A model generated the notes under the pieces. It was not told where the DNA came from. It did not search any database and saw only the letters and a list, made by a program, of their open reading frames with translations. 64,000 nt of DNA from Halalkalibacter oceani (GTDB lineage Bacteria > Bacillota > Bacilli > Bacillales > Bacillaceae_D). The stretch lies in NCBI RefSeq assembly GCF_040544555.1, contig NZ_JBEPKD010000014.1:1-64000 (forward strand), given 5' to 3'. Of this stretch, positions 25,944 through 34,680 are shown piece after piece; positions within the stretch are counted from its first letter, which is position 1, and each line of letters opens with the position of its first letter. The position numbers were made by a program, and so were the translations under genes.

Positions 25944-26689
25944 AGCGATACCACCTCAATATTCGTCATCTGGCTGACGTCACGCTCTTCTTCGACCTTT
26001 GAACTTGTAATTAGCGTCACCTCGTCGACCGCAGCAAACTTCGCGAAAGCAACTTCGCCGAATTTCGAGTGATCCGCTACGACATATGTTTGGCGCGATC
26101 GCTGCTTGGCATATTCTTTAATAAAGGCTTCCTGCGGGTCGGGAGTCGTGCAGCCGTCCTGCTTTGTCACCCCGTTCGTTCCAAGAAAAGCTTTATCAAA
26201 GCGGAACGTTTCGAGCGTTTGAATCGCCGATCGCCCGACAAAGGCTCTCGTGCCTGATTTTACTTCTCCCCCGACGACGTGAGTTTCAATTTCCAAATCA
26301 GCCAACAGTCCAATGTTCATCAGGCCGTTCGTCACCACAGCAACCTTTTTATTGTTAAGAAACGGAATCATCTCCAGCGTTGTCGTACCAGCATCGAGAA
26401 AAATACAGTCTCCTTCTTCGACGAACGCAGCTGCTCTTTCAGCAATCGCTTTCTTTTCCTGAATGTTTTTGACCGTTTTTTCAGCCAGTGTCGGCTCCTC
26501 AAGCTTTTTTTGCAAACGGGTCGCCCCGCCATGAATCCGCTTTACTTTTTTCTGCTGTTCAAGCTCGGTTAAATCCCGGCGGATCGTCGATTCGGAGCTT
26601 CCCGTTTCATCGAGCAGTTCCTGGATCGTTACCGTTTGCTTTTCCTGCAATAATTTCATTATTTTTTCGTGCCGTTCTACTGTCAGCAT
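25940..26689 (-). CDS. fruR: DeoR family repressor of the fructose operon
   Basis: A 249-residue DeoR regulator. The N-terminal helix-turn-helix (about 1-55) reads TVERHEKIMKLL...SSESTIRRDLTELEQQ; the C-terminal sugar-phosphate sensor (about 75-235) has IFLDAGTTTLEM and VVTNG. The inducer in this subgroup is fructose-1-phosphate. The ATG at 26689 is preceded by GAGGTGA at 6 bases. First gene of the operon, with 20-bp tandem repeats in its promoter that are its likely operators. Confidence 0.93.
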   Translation of the reverse strand: MLTVERHEKIMKLLQEKQTVTIQELLDETGSSESTIRRDLTELEQQKKVKRIHGGATRLQKKLEEPTLAEKTVKNIQEKKAIAERAAAFVEEGDCIFLDAGTTTLEMIPFLNNKKVAVVTNGLMNIGLLADLEIETHVVGGEVKSGTRAFVGRSAIQTLETFRFDKAFLGTNGVTKQDGCTTPDPQEAFIKEYAKQRSRQTYVVADHSKFGEVAFAKFAAVDEVTLITSSKVEEERDVSQMTNIEVVSL

Positions 26690-26718
26690 GTCCCTCACCT
26701 CATTGTCTTACTGTCTTC

Positions 26719-26746
26719 ATTATACACGAAAAACGATCATATTCAA
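26719..26746 (-). promoter_or_regulatory. fruRKA promoter
   Basis: Minus strand: -35 TTGAAT (26741-26746), 16-bp spacer, -10 TATAAT (26719-26724). The -35 lies inside the first operator repeat. Confidence 0.7.
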
Positions 26747-26782
26747 TCAAAAACGATCATATTCAATCAAAGATATTCAAAA
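26731..26782. promoter_or_regulatory. Tandem 20-bp repeats, likely FruR operators
   Basis: Two perfect 20-bp direct repeats (26731-26750 and 26751-26770; AAACGATCATATTCAATCAA) followed by a partial third (GATATTCAAAA). Repeats spaced by about two helical turns upstream of a DeoR-regulated operon fit FruR binding. Confidence 0.65.
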
Positions 26783-26819
26783 CACTTACTGGGAACTTCT
26801 TTTTTCCTAGTGGAATAAA

Positions 26820-26938
26820 ATAGAGCTTGAACCAAAAGGGTAGCTTTTCCCTTTTAGCTCAAGCTCGAAGCAGTGTGCGCAGAACAGAACCACTGCCATG
26901 TTGTTTCTTCTCACCTTCGACTTCTGTCCAAGCCTCCT
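26820..26938 (-). repeat. Dispersed hairpin element, copy E, divergent
   Basis: GAGCTTGA..AAAAGGG pairs with CCCTTTT..TCAAGCTC (hairpin module, 26822-26866). Then AAGCAGTG pairs with CCACTGC across a short loop, and the end TTCTGTCCAAGCCTC resembles the family terminus. The long inner stem is missing. It lies at the 3' end of the ABC-exporter operon and can act as its terminator. Confidence 0.5.
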
Positions 26939-26948
26939 CAATTCTCTT

Positions 26949-28817
26949 TCAATTCGCCACAGCCGCCTCAGTAAACTGACTGTTATACAGCTCGGCATAG
27001 AAACCGTTCTGATCGAGCAGCTCCTGATGCGTTCCCTGTTCGATAATGTCGCCGTGGTTCATGACGAGAATTCGGTCCGCGTCACGGATTGTCGAAAGCC
27101 GGTGGGCGATGACAAAGCTTGTGCGGTCCTTCATCATTTCGTTCATCGCTTTCTGAATGTTCATCTCCGTCCGTGTATCGACGTTGCTGGTCGCTTCATC
27201 AAGAATCAGGATGAGCGGATCCGATAAAATCGCCCGGGCAATCGTCAACAGCTGACGTTGTCCCTGCGAAATATTGGTCGCGTCCTCGCCGAGCACCGTA
27301 TCGTAGCCATCCGGCAGCGTACGGATAAAATCATCGGCATAAGCGCTTTTCGCCGCCTGAATGATGTCCTCCTCCGTCGCCCCCTCCCGGCCGTAGGCGA
27401 TGTTTTCCCGAATGGTTCCATTAAACAGCCATGTGTCCTGAAGCACCATCGCAAAACGACTTCGGACTTGCTCGCGTCTCAGCTTCGCATAGTCGATTCC
27501 ATCCAGTAAAATCCGCCCGCGGTCAACTTCATAGAAGCGCATCAGTAAATTAATCAGCGTTGTCTTTCCGGCTCCGGTCGGGCCGACAATCGCGACCGTT
27601 TGACCAGGCTCGACTTCAAGTGTCACATCATTAATGACAGGCTGATCCTTATCATAGCCGAAGGAAATATGATCAAAAGTGATACGCCCCTTTACTTGCT
27701 GCAAATCGGTAACCGTTTCCGTTTCCGGCTTTTCTTCCTGCTCGTCAAGCAGCGTAAAAATCCGTTCTGCTGAGGCTAAGGCCGATTGAATCATGTTGGC
27801 AATGCCGGCAGCCTGAGCCATCGGATGAGAAATTTGCTGAGTATACTGGATAAAGGCCTGCACATCGCCGATACGAATGCTGCCATTGATAACGAGAATC
27901 CCGCCGGCGATACTGACAAGCACATAGCCAAGGTTGCCGATAAACGTCATCATCGGCATCATAATTCCGGAAATAAACTGTGATTTCCAGCCTGCCGTAT
28001 ACAGACGGTCATTCATTTTATCAAAACGCTTAATCGCCTCTTCCTCATGACCGTAGGCTTTCACCACCTGATGGCCGGTGAACATTTCTTCGATATGGCC
28101 ATTCACCGCCCCAAGCTCCGCCTGCTGATTGACAAAGTACTTTTGCGAGCGTCCGGCGATAAAGCGGATAACAAGCACACTGAGCGGCAATGTTACGCAA
28201 ACGACCAACGTCAGCAGCGGATTGATGACAAGCATCATTACAATAATCCCGACAATCGTAATGACGGAGGTAATGATTTGCGTCAGCGCCTGCTGCATCG
28301 ACGTATTGATATTATCAATGTCGTTCACCGCCCGGCTCAACAAGTCCCCATGCGAATGCTTGTCGAAATAACGCAGTGGAAGCCTGGAAAGCTTCTCGTT
28401 CACTTCCTTCCGCATACTGGCAATCATCCGCTGGGACACCCCAGCCATTACATATTGCTGAACGTACATAAATAAAGAAGACACGGTGTACAGAACAAGC
28501 AGCCAGAACAGAAGCTGTCCGAGAAAGGCAAAATCGACTCCGACCGACTGCACAAAGCTGTCAAACAGCGAGGAAGTCGCATCCCCGAGCAGCTTTGGAC
28601 TGATCACGTTAAAGAGGGTGCCAACTAAAGCCGCGATCCCTACAAGGATCAGCTTCCCGGCCTGGGGCTTTAAATAACGGGCGAGCCGGCGCAACGTTTT
28701 CTTAAATTCCTTCGGCTTCTCCCCAGGCATTCCTGCCGCTCTGTGCCCGCTTCCAAACGGACCTCCTCCTCCACCTGACTGTCCAGCCTTCGCTGTTGTC
28801 TTTTTCTGATCGGTCAT
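26949..28817 (-). CDS. ABC exporter half-transporter, catalytic-site Walker B subunit
   Basis: A 622-residue fused membrane-ATPase protein: a Gly-rich, charged N-terminal tail (1-45), six helices (about 50-350) and an ATPase domain with Walker A GPTGAGKTT, Walker B LILDEATSNVD and switch histidine in IAHRLST. Its signature is degenerate (NISQGQ instead of LSGGQ). Together with the partner gene this is the pattern of heterodimeric exporters with one consensus and one degenerate ATP site. The ATG overlaps the stop of the partner by four bases. Probably a multidrug exporter; substrate unknown. Confidence 0.9.
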   Translation of the reverse strand: MTDQKKTTAKAGQSGGGGGPFGSGHRAAGMPGEKPKEFKKTLRRLARYLKPQAGKLILVGIAALVGTLFNVISPKLLGDATSSLFDSFVQSVGVDFAFLGQLLFWLLVLYTVSSLFMYVQQYVMAGVSQRMIASMRKEVNEKLSRLPLRYFDKHSHGDLLSRAVNDIDNINTSMQQALTQIITSVITIVGIIVMMLVINPLLTLVVCVTLPLSVLVIRFIAGRSQKYFVNQQAELGAVNGHIEEMFTGHQVVKAYGHEEEAIKRFDKMNDRLYTAGWKSQFISGIMMPMMTFIGNLGYVLVSIAGGILVINGSIRIGDVQAFIQYTQQISHPMAQAAGIANMIQSALASAERIFTLLDEQEEKPETETVTDLQQVKGRITFDHISFGYDKDQPVINDVTLEVEPGQTVAIVGPTGAGKTTLINLLMRFYEVDRGRILLDGIDYAKLRREQVRSRFAMVLQDTWLFNGTIRENIAYGREGATEEDIIQAAKSAYADDFIRTLPDGYDTVLGEDATNISQGQRQLLTIARAILSDPLILILDEATSNVDTRTEMNIQKAMNEMMKDRTSFVIAHRLSTIRDADRILVMNHGDIIEQGTHQELLDQNGFYAELYNSQFTEAAVAN

Positions 28818-30541
28818 GCGCTCTCCTCCTCTGATTGCTGGGACGCGACAATTTCCTGGTAAACGCCGCAGTTTGACAGCAGTTCTTCATGCGTGCCAAT
28901 CCCGGCGACCTTCCCTTCATCCAGCACAATGATTTGATCGGCGTCGACAACTGTACTCACCCGCTGGGCCACAAGCAAAATCGTCGCCTCTGCTGTCGTT
29001 TCTTTTAAAGCCTGACGCAGCTTAGCATCGGTCTTATAGTCGAGCGCGGAAAAGCTGTCATCGAACAGATAAATTTGCGGCTTGCGAGCCAGCGCCCGGG
29101 CGATAGAGAGGCGCTGCTTTTGACCGCCTGAAAGATTGGCTCCGGCCTGAGCAATTTCAGCGTAAATCCCGTTCTCGCGCTCCCGGACAAATTCACCGGC
29201 CTGGGCCGTTTCCAGTGCAGCCATCACTTCTTCATCGCTGATTTCTTCATTGCCAAAACGAATATTGGCGGCGATCGTTCCGGTAAACATCGATGCTTTC
29301 TGCGGCACGTAGCCCAGCTTATGACGCAACGTCTGCTGAGCCAGCGCCCGAATATCGACCCCATCAATTTCAATCGACCCGTTCTCCACATCATAAAAGC
29401 GCGGAATTAGCTGAAGCAACGTTGACTTACCGGCCCCCGTGCTGCCGATAATCGCCGTCGTCTCTCCCGGCTTCGCCTCAAAAGAGACTGACTCAAGCGC
29501 CGGCTTCTCGGCTCCCGGATAACGGAACGTGACATGTTTAAATGTCAGCACACCCCGTTTATCGCTGCCTTCTGCCACTTCATCCGGATCCTGAATATCT
29601 GAAGTCATTTGCAGCACTTCATTGATACGTCTCGCTGAAGCCTGTGCTCTCGGAATCATCACAAATGCCATCGAAAGCATGACGAGTGAGAAGAGAATCA
29701 TCATTGCATATTGCAAAAAGGCCATTAAATTCCCGACCTGCATCTCTCCCGCATTAATCCGGATGGCCCCGAACCAGACGATCGCGATATTCGTATAGTT
29801 CATCACGATCATCATCACCGGGAACATGCTAGCAAGAATCCGGTTGACGCGGATGCCCGTATCGCGAAACTGCTGATTCGCTTCGTTAAAGCGCGCCTTT
29901 TCAAAAGAAACCCGATTAAACGCTCTGACTACCCGTGTCCCAATTAACGTTTCCCGTAACAGCAGGTTAAGCCGGTCGGTTTTTTTCTGCAATTCACTAA
30001 AAAGTGGAATTGCGCGGCGGGAAATGAGCCAGATCGCCCCGCCCAGCACCGGCAGCGCCGCAAGGAAAATGAGCGATAAAACGGCATCGCGCGATATCGC
30101 CAAAATAATCCCGCCGACGAGCATCAAAGGTGCTCTTGTCATCATCCTCAGCATCATATTGACGACATCCTGGACCTGTTTAATATCGTTTGTCGTCCGC
30201 GTAATTAAAGAAGCAGCTCCGATTTTATCGTACTCCTGCAACGAAAAATGCTCGACATGGACAAACAGCTTGCGGCGAATATCCCGTCCGAAGCCGAGGG
30301 CGACCTTCGAGGCGAAAAAGGTGACGGCGACCGTCAGCACAACAGCGAGAATCGAGCAAACAATCATCCAGACGCCAATTTGCAAAATATAGCCAATATC
30401 ACCATTTACGATTCCAATGTCAACAACATCCGCCATCAGTGTCGGCAAGTAAAGCTCTAATAAAATTCCTCCAAGTGTCAGGAGCAGAACGAGTCCAACT
30501 TGCCATTTATACTGCTTTATATAGGTCAGTAAATTTTTCAT
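28814..30541 (-). CDS. ABC exporter half-transporter, degenerate-site subunit
   Basis: A 575-residue half-transporter: six helices (about 10-310) and an ATPase domain with Walker A GSTGAGKST and consensus LSGGQ. Walker B reads IYLFDDSFSALD, with Asp in place of the catalytic Glu. The switch histidine is Gln (LLVAQRVST). These two changes mark the degenerate ATP site of heterodimeric exporters such as BmrCD or TM287/288. It overlaps the upstream marR gene and the downstream partner by four bases each, so all three are translationally coupled. Confidence 0.92.
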   Translation of the reverse strand: MKNLLTYIKQYKWQVGLVLLLTLGGILLELYLPTLMADVVDIGIVNGDIGYILQIGVWMIVCSILAVVLTVAVTFFASKVALGFGRDIRRKLFVHVEHFSLQEYDKIGAASLITRTTNDIKQVQDVVNMMLRMMTRAPLMLVGGIILAISRDAVLSLIFLAALPVLGGAIWLISRRAIPLFSELQKKTDRLNLLLRETLIGTRVVRAFNRVSFEKARFNEANQQFRDTGIRVNRILASMFPVMMIVMNYTNIAIVWFGAIRINAGEMQVGNLMAFLQYAMMILFSLVMLSMAFVMIPRAQASARRINEVLQMTSDIQDPDEVAEGSDKRGVLTFKHVTFRYPGAEKPALESVSFEAKPGETTAIIGSTGAGKSTLLQLIPRFYDVENGSIEIDGVDIRALAQQTLRHKLGYVPQKASMFTGTIAANIRFGNEEISDEEVMAALETAQAGEFVRERENGIYAEIAQAGANLSGGQKQRLSIARALARKPQIYLFDDSFSALDYKTDAKLRQALKETTAEATILLVAQRVSTVVDADQIIVLDEGKVAGIGTHEELLSNCGVYQEIVASQQSEEESA

Positions 30542-30990
30542 GCTTTTCCCCTCATTTTATCCTTGAACTGCTCTTCAATATAATTAAGAGCTTTCGTCAG
30601 TAATTCAGCCAATTTATCACTATCTTCCTTCCCAAGATAGGCCGTTAACCCTGAGAAGATACTGTAAATATTTTGCTCTATTTCCTCGGCCGCTACCCAT
30701 CCTTCCTCTGTTAAATGGATTCTCACCACTCGGCCGTCCTTTGCATCCCGCTGGCGCTGAATCAAACCTTTTTCTTCTAACAGGTTGACCTGCTGGGTAA
30801 CAAACGGTGACGTTACCCGCAAAGCGACGCTGAGATCGGATACTTTCAGGCCTCTCGAATTGCTTTTTTTTAATAGATAAAGGACTCTGCTTTCACTTGT
30901 TTTATGGTCAACAGATCGAATATTCGTTTCAAGCTGTTTACGGTGAAGCCGTATAAAAAGCTGGATAAGCTTTTCCGTTTCCTGATCCAT
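30538..30990 (-). CDS. MarR family regulator of the ABC exporter
   Basis: A 150-residue MarR protein with central winged helix: LKVSDLSVALRVTSPFVTQQVNLLEEKGLIQRQRDAKDGRVVRIHLT (shown in parts: recognition region about 55-100, wing DAKDGR). It is the first gene of the marR-ABC-ABC operon and likely represses it until a transported drug binds. A strong promoter with a dyad just downstream lies upstream. The ATG at 30990 follows AAGGGGTAAGGGA. Confidence 0.9.
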   Translation of the reverse strand: MDQETEKLIQLFIRLHRKQLETNIRSVDHKTSESRVLYLLKKSNSRGLKVSDLSVALRVTSPFVTQQVNLLEEKGLIQRQRDAKDGRVVRIHLTEEGWVAAEEIEQNIYSIFSGLTAYLGKEDSDKLAELLTKALNYIEEQFKDKMRGKA

Positions 30991-31018
30991 TCCCTTACCC
31001 CTTTCCAGCCAAATTAAT

Positions 31019-31033
31019 TAAGTAACTAACTTA
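31019..31033. promoter_or_regulatory. Candidate MarR operator
   Basis: Dyad TAAGT-AACTA-ACTTA directly downstream of the -10 box of the marR promoter, overlapping the expected transcription start: the usual place for autorepression. Confidence 0.5.
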
Positions 31034-31046
31034 TTCAGTATTCTTT

Positions 31047-31074
31047 ATCATACTCTTTCCGGCTTGAAAGTCAA
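31047..31074 (-). promoter_or_regulatory. Promoter of the marR-ABC operon
   Basis: Minus strand: -35 TTGACT (31069-31074), 16-bp spacer, -10 TATGAT (31047-31052); near-consensus sigma-A. Confidence 0.75.
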
Positions 31075-31094
31075 GAATCTTTATCAGCCAAAAG

Positions 31095-31119
31095 GTTTAC
31101 TCTTTTTCCAGAAGGGAAA
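31095..31119 (+). promoter_or_regulatory. Sigma-B-type promoter of ydaT
   Basis: GTTTAC (31095-31100), 13-bp spacer, GGGAAA (31114-31119), close to the sigma-B consensus GTTTAA-N12-14-GGGTAT. It sits 36 bp before the ydaT start, and B. subtilis YdaT is a known sigma-B general stress protein. Confidence 0.75.
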
Positions 31120-31154
31120 ACGTACATCAACAGCTGATTGGAGGTGTTGATCCC

Positions 31155-31610
31155 ATGCCGTGGAATACAAAAGATTACCCGAGTTCATTGAAAAATCTTG
31201 ACCCGGCCATCCGAAAGAAAGCAATTGAAATCGCCAATGCGATGGTCAAGGACGGCTATGAGGAAAGCCGTGCGATCCCGATTGCGACGAAGCAGGCGAA
31301 AGAATGGTATGAGAATGCAAGCAAGCAGGAGATCAAGCAGATCAAACAGGCCGGCGATCAGGAACTGCAATCCCACAAGAAGAACAGCAGCAGCCGGCCC
31401 GAGCTGATGGATAAAGGGGAACACGTCCTTGCCCATGAGGATGGCTGGGCCGTTCAGGCCGAGGATGCCAAACGACCTTCAGAAGTGTTCAGCAAAAAAG
31501 AAGAGGCGATTGACCGTGCCCGAGAAATCGCCAAAAATAAGCAAACTCATCTGATCGTCCATAAAAAGGATGGAGCTGTACAGGAAAAGACCTCCTACGA
31601 GCCGAAATAA
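31155..31610 (+). CDS. ydaT: General stress protein, YdaT-like (DUF2188)
   Basis: A 151-residue hydrophilic protein. The N-terminal part MPWNTKDYPSSLKNLDPAIR and RAIPIATKQAKEWYENAS is strongly like B. subtilis YdaT. The C-terminal DUF2188 domain (about 88-150) contains GWAVQAEDAKR and THLIVHKKDG. Biochemical function is unknown. TTGGAGGTG precedes the ATG at 31155, and the sigma-B-like promoter supports stress induction. Single-gene unit. Confidence 0.88.
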   Translation: MPWNTKDYPSSLKNLDPAIRKKAIEIANAMVKDGYEESRAIPIATKQAKEWYENASKQEIKQIKQAGDQELQSHKKNSSSRPELMDKGEHVLAHEDGWAVQAEDAKRPSEVFSKKEEAIDRAREIAKNKQTHLIVHKKDGAVQEKTSYEPK

Positions 31611-31628
31611 AGACGGACGAAAAGCTAA

Positions 31629-31674
31629 GAGGCCGGTCAAAAGGCTCTCTGTTTTCCCTTTTGACCAACCCCTC
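31629..31674. terminator. Bidirectional terminator, ydaT / hprK
   Basis: GGTCAAAAGG/CCTTTTGACC (31635-31644/31657-31666) with extra outer GAGG/CCTC pairing, between convergent genes. It resembles the hairpin module of the dispersed repeat family but lacks the second half. Confidence 0.75.
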
Positions 31675-32615
31675 TAGTCCGCGCTTTGATCAGATATATC
31701 AGAAGCAATCCTGCTCATAAACTCCTCTGCTGCGCTGTAGCCCTGCTGCCGCAAATACCAGTTATTCGCAGCCGCTTCAATCAATCCGGCGACATCGCGT
31801 CCGGGCTGGAGCTGAATTTCAATGGTCGGTACTTTCACGCCCATATAATCGGTAAATTCCGCTTCCTGCTCCAATTCATTGTTAAGCGCATCCTTCTCCC
31901 ACTTCGTCAGGTTAATATCAAGCGCAATCCTCGTCTCCTCCTGAAACGCCTTCCGCCCATACATTCGCACAACGTTTAACAAGCCGACGCTCCGCAACGC
32001 CAAAAATTCCTTTGTTTTTTCATCATGGGTTCCTAACAGCGTCTGTGGACTGAGCTTCTTTAAGACGACGATATCATCAGCGACAAGCCGATGACCGCGT
32101 CCGATCAACGTATGAGCCGTCTCACTTTTCCCTACACCTGAATTTCCGCGCAGCAAAACACCGATCCCGGATACATTGACGCACACACCGTGAATCGACA
32201 TTTCCGGCGCCATCTCCTTCACTAAATAGGCATCCAAATACGTTATGAACTCCGATGTCGTTTCAGGCTTGTTCGTGATAAGCAGGGGAATCCCCTCTTC
32301 GATACAATACTTCGTCAAATAGGTAAGCCCTTCTTCTCCCGCCGTTACAATAAAGCAGGGGGGATGATAGTGAACAATGTTTCCAATCCGGATTTTCCGT
32401 TCTTCTTTACTTAGCTTATGCAAATAATTAATTTCTTTTCTGCCGAGAATCTGTATTCGTTCTGTCGGAAAAAAATCAAAATGACCGACGAATTCCAATC
32501 CGGGCCGATGGACCCGTGACTGGGTAATCAGCTTTTCATTTAAGTTCTCGCCCGCCAGCACGCGCAGCGAAAATCGCCGCACCAGATTTTCAACCGTTAT
32601 CGTTTTTCCGCTCAT
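31674..32615 (-). CDS. hprK: HPr kinase/phosphorylase-like protein, divergent
   Basis: A 313-residue protein with the full HprK layout. The N-terminal domain has RPGLEFVGHFDFFPTERIQ. The catalytic domain has IHG (H142), Walker A GNSGVGKSE (157-165), VADD (180-181) and the C-terminal QPGRDVAGLIE. HprK phosphorylates HPr at Ser46 for CcpA-dependent repression. The signature that normally reads E-I-R-G-x-G is A-L-R-S-V-G here: Glu206 is Ala and the following Gly is Ser. It also lacks the usual hprK-lgt neighbourhood. It may be a second, altered paralogue. GGAGGAGG precedes the ATG. Confidence 0.85.
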   Translation of the reverse strand: MSGKTITVENLVRRFSLRVLAGENLNEKLITQSRVHRPGLEFVGHFDFFPTERIQILGRKEINYLHKLSKEERKIRIGNIVHYHPPCFIVTAGEEGLTYLTKYCIEEGIPLLITNKPETTSEFITYLDAYLVKEMAPEMSIHGVCVNVSGIGVLLRGNSGVGKSETAHTLIGRGHRLVADDIVVLKKLSPQTLLGTHDEKTKEFLALRSVGLLNVVRMYGRKAFQEETRIALDINLTKWEKDALNNELEQEAEFTDYMGVKVPTIEIQLQPGRDVAGLIEAAANNWYLRQQGYSAAEEFMSRIASDISDQSAD

Positions 32616-32725
32616 ACCCGCCTCCTCCAGCCTTCTAACCTTTGATTATACTCAATATAGAAGAAAAGGTCACCCTCCACGCATGATCGCCACGAAATCT
32701 TCATGATGCCCGCCGCAAGGCTCGC

Positions 32726-33271
32726 CTAGCTTTTTTTCCATTCCGTCGCCAGCATGCCGTACACGACCGTATCCACATAATGATCATACAGCCATTCCGC
32801 CTGACGGATCGTACCTTCTTGAACAAAGCCAAGCCTTTCCGGCACCGCTCTGCTCTTTGTATTTTCCACCGCCGCCCGAATTTCCACTTTATTCAGCTTC
32901 AGTTCAGTAAACGCATAATCCGTCAACGCCTTCGCCACTCTCGTCATAATTCCGTTCCCCTGATAGTCCTTCGCTAGCCAGTAGCCGATATAGGCGGTTT
33001 GATTCGCCCGGTTAATCTGATTAAAGCCGGCCACCCCGACTGCCTGTCCGTGAAACAAAATGACGGTCTGTAAGCTTTTCCCTTCAATGAACCCTTGCAA
33101 CGACATGTTGATATACGATTCCGTATCTTCGACTTTTGTCGTCGTATCAAGCCACGGAAGCCACTGGCGCAAATGCTCTCTTGAACGCTCGGTTAATTCG
33201 AAGATGTTGTCACGATCGTTGACCTCGATCAACTTCAGTGACAGCTCATCGTCAATTTTATGTATAAACAA
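32726..33271 (-). CDS. GNAT acetyltransferase, RimJ/RimL-like
   Basis: A 181-residue GCN5-related acetyltransferase resembling YdaF and ribosomal-protein serine acetyltransferases. HLRQWLPWLD near residue 33 and the acetyl-CoA loop YQGNGIMTRVAKAL (about 118-131) are typical, followed by NKVEIRAAVENTKSRAVPERLGF. The start is TTG at 33271 behind AGGAGGG. Standalone gene; target unknown. Confidence 0.85.
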   Translation of the reverse strand: MFIHKIDDELSLKLIEVNDRDNIFELTERSREHLRQWLPWLDTTTKVEDTESYINMSLQGFIEGKSLQTVILFHGQAVGVAGFNQINRANQTAYIGYWLAKDYQGNGIMTRVAKALTDYAFTELKLNKVEIRAAVENTKSRAVPERLGFVQEGTIRQAEWLYDHYVDTVVYGMLATEWKKS

Positions 33272-33441
33272 ATGATCCCTCCTGTCAGGACATGCTTTAT
33301 CGCCGAAAGTATAATAAACCTGTGCGAGCTAGTCAAGGAGAACTCCGTTTTTATCGCTTTGTTAAACCAGTTCATTCCCCTTCTCATTTTCTTCAAGTAG
33401 TAGTACTATTTTGATACTGTCATAAACTGGAGGTGATCTTT

Positions 33442-34623
33442 TTGAACCCGCGTCTGCTCATTTTCTTTATATGCTTTTGCAGCTTTCTTCACCAGGCGAT
33501 TATCCAGGGCATACGCCCGATGGTTCCTTTATTGGCAGTTGAGCTTGACGCCAGTACGTTTGAAATCGGCTTAATTGCAGCAAGCTTTTCTTTTCTGCCA
33601 TTGTTTTTAGCCTTTAAGGCCGGTAAAATCATTGACCAATTTAAAGGAAGCCTCGCGATCATTCTCGGTATCTTAACGATCTCATTTTCGTTATTAATAC
33701 CTTTTCTATGGCCGATGCTGCCAATGCTGTACCTCTCGCAAACCTTGTGCGGAATCGCTCATCTTTTCATCGTCATCGCTTTTCAAAACTCGCTTGGACA
33801 CTATGTAGAGATCGATAAGCGTGACAAATATTTCGGCTGGCACAGCTTCTGGGTTTCAGGAGGACAGTTACTCGGTCCGTTAATCGGCGGCATCATCTCC
33901 GAAAACAGCATTTATCATACGTTCTTTATTTTTTCGATGATTTCTTTTCTTGTGACGATTCTCTGTCTGCTCGTCCTGCGTGACCGAAGCGAAAAAACGC
34001 CCGCTCAAGCCGGGCAGCCAGCGACGAAGCTGGCTCATGCTGCTGAATACAAAGCTTTTGATTTAATCAAAATTCCCGGGATGGCCAAAGCGATCTCGGC
34101 CAGTATGTTCGTCCAGTTTTCCAAGGATGTTCTTATTACATATTTTCCGCTCTTTTTACAATCAAAAGGCGCCTCAACAACACAAATCGGCGCGCTTCTC
34201 AGTGCCCAAGGCGTCGCCTCAATGGCGATCAGAAGCATTCAGGGGAAAATTTTAACATTGGGCCATCGCTATACGGTTCTCTTTGTCTCTTTATTGTGGA
34301 GCGGCCTCTGCTTTGCATTAATTCCAGCGTTTGACTCCTTCCTTTACTGGACATTGGTCTGTCTCGTTCTCGGCGCGGGGATGGGATTGGCCCAGCCGCT
34401 ATCAACCGTCGCTGTGATCAATCTCTCACCGGCCGGCTACAGTGGACGCACCTTAGCGATCCGCATTACGGGAAATCGGATCGCCCAGTCGGCAAGCCCG
34501 CTATCCTTTGGCATCATCTCCCACTTAGTAGGCTTGACACCGATTTTTTTCATTTGTGGAGCCCTCCTCTTTGCCGGCTCATTTTATGTGAAATCCGCTG
34601 CTGGGAAAGAAAAAAAAGCTTAA
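33442..34623 (+). CDS. MFS transporter
   Basis: A 393-residue major facilitator permease with about 12 helices. FLHQAIIQGIRPMVPLLAVELD in the first helix region and GKIIDQFKGS in the loop between helices 2 and 3 fit small-solute or drug efflux members. TTG at 33442 is chosen because GGAGGTGATC (about 33429-33438) serves it; the in-frame GTG at 33433 lies within that ribosome site. It is followed by a bidirectional terminator. Substrate unknown. Confidence 0.82.
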   Translation: MNPRLLIFFICFCSFLHQAIIQGIRPMVPLLAVELDASTFEIGLIAASFSFLPLFLAFKAGKIIDQFKGSLAIILGILTISFSLLIPFLWPMLPMLYLSQTLCGIAHLFIVIAFQNSLGHYVEIDKRDKYFGWHSFWVSGGQLLGPLIGGIISENSIYHTFFIFSMISFLVTILCLLVLRDRSEKTPAQAGQPATKLAHAAEYKAFDLIKIPGMAKAISASMFVQFSKDVLITYFPLFLQSKGASTTQIGALLSAQGVASMAIRSIQGKILTLGHRYTVLFVSLLWSGLCFALIPAFDSFLYWTLVCLVLGAGMGLAQPLSTVAVINLSPAGYSGRTLAIRITGNRIAQSASPLSFGIISHLVGLTPIFFICGALLFAGSFYVKSAAGKEKKA

Positions 34624-34654
34624 GACATCGGCCAGCTCACCTTTGTCTTAAGCT
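34617..34654. terminator. Bidirectional terminator, MFS / gatD
   Basis: AGCTTAAGACA pairs with TGTCTTAAGCT (34617-34627/34644-34654), overlapping the stop codon of the MFS gene; gatD ends 27 bp further on the other strand. Confidence 0.65.
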
Positions 34655-34680
34655 CAAAGCATTTTAGCGCTCTAAAAAAG

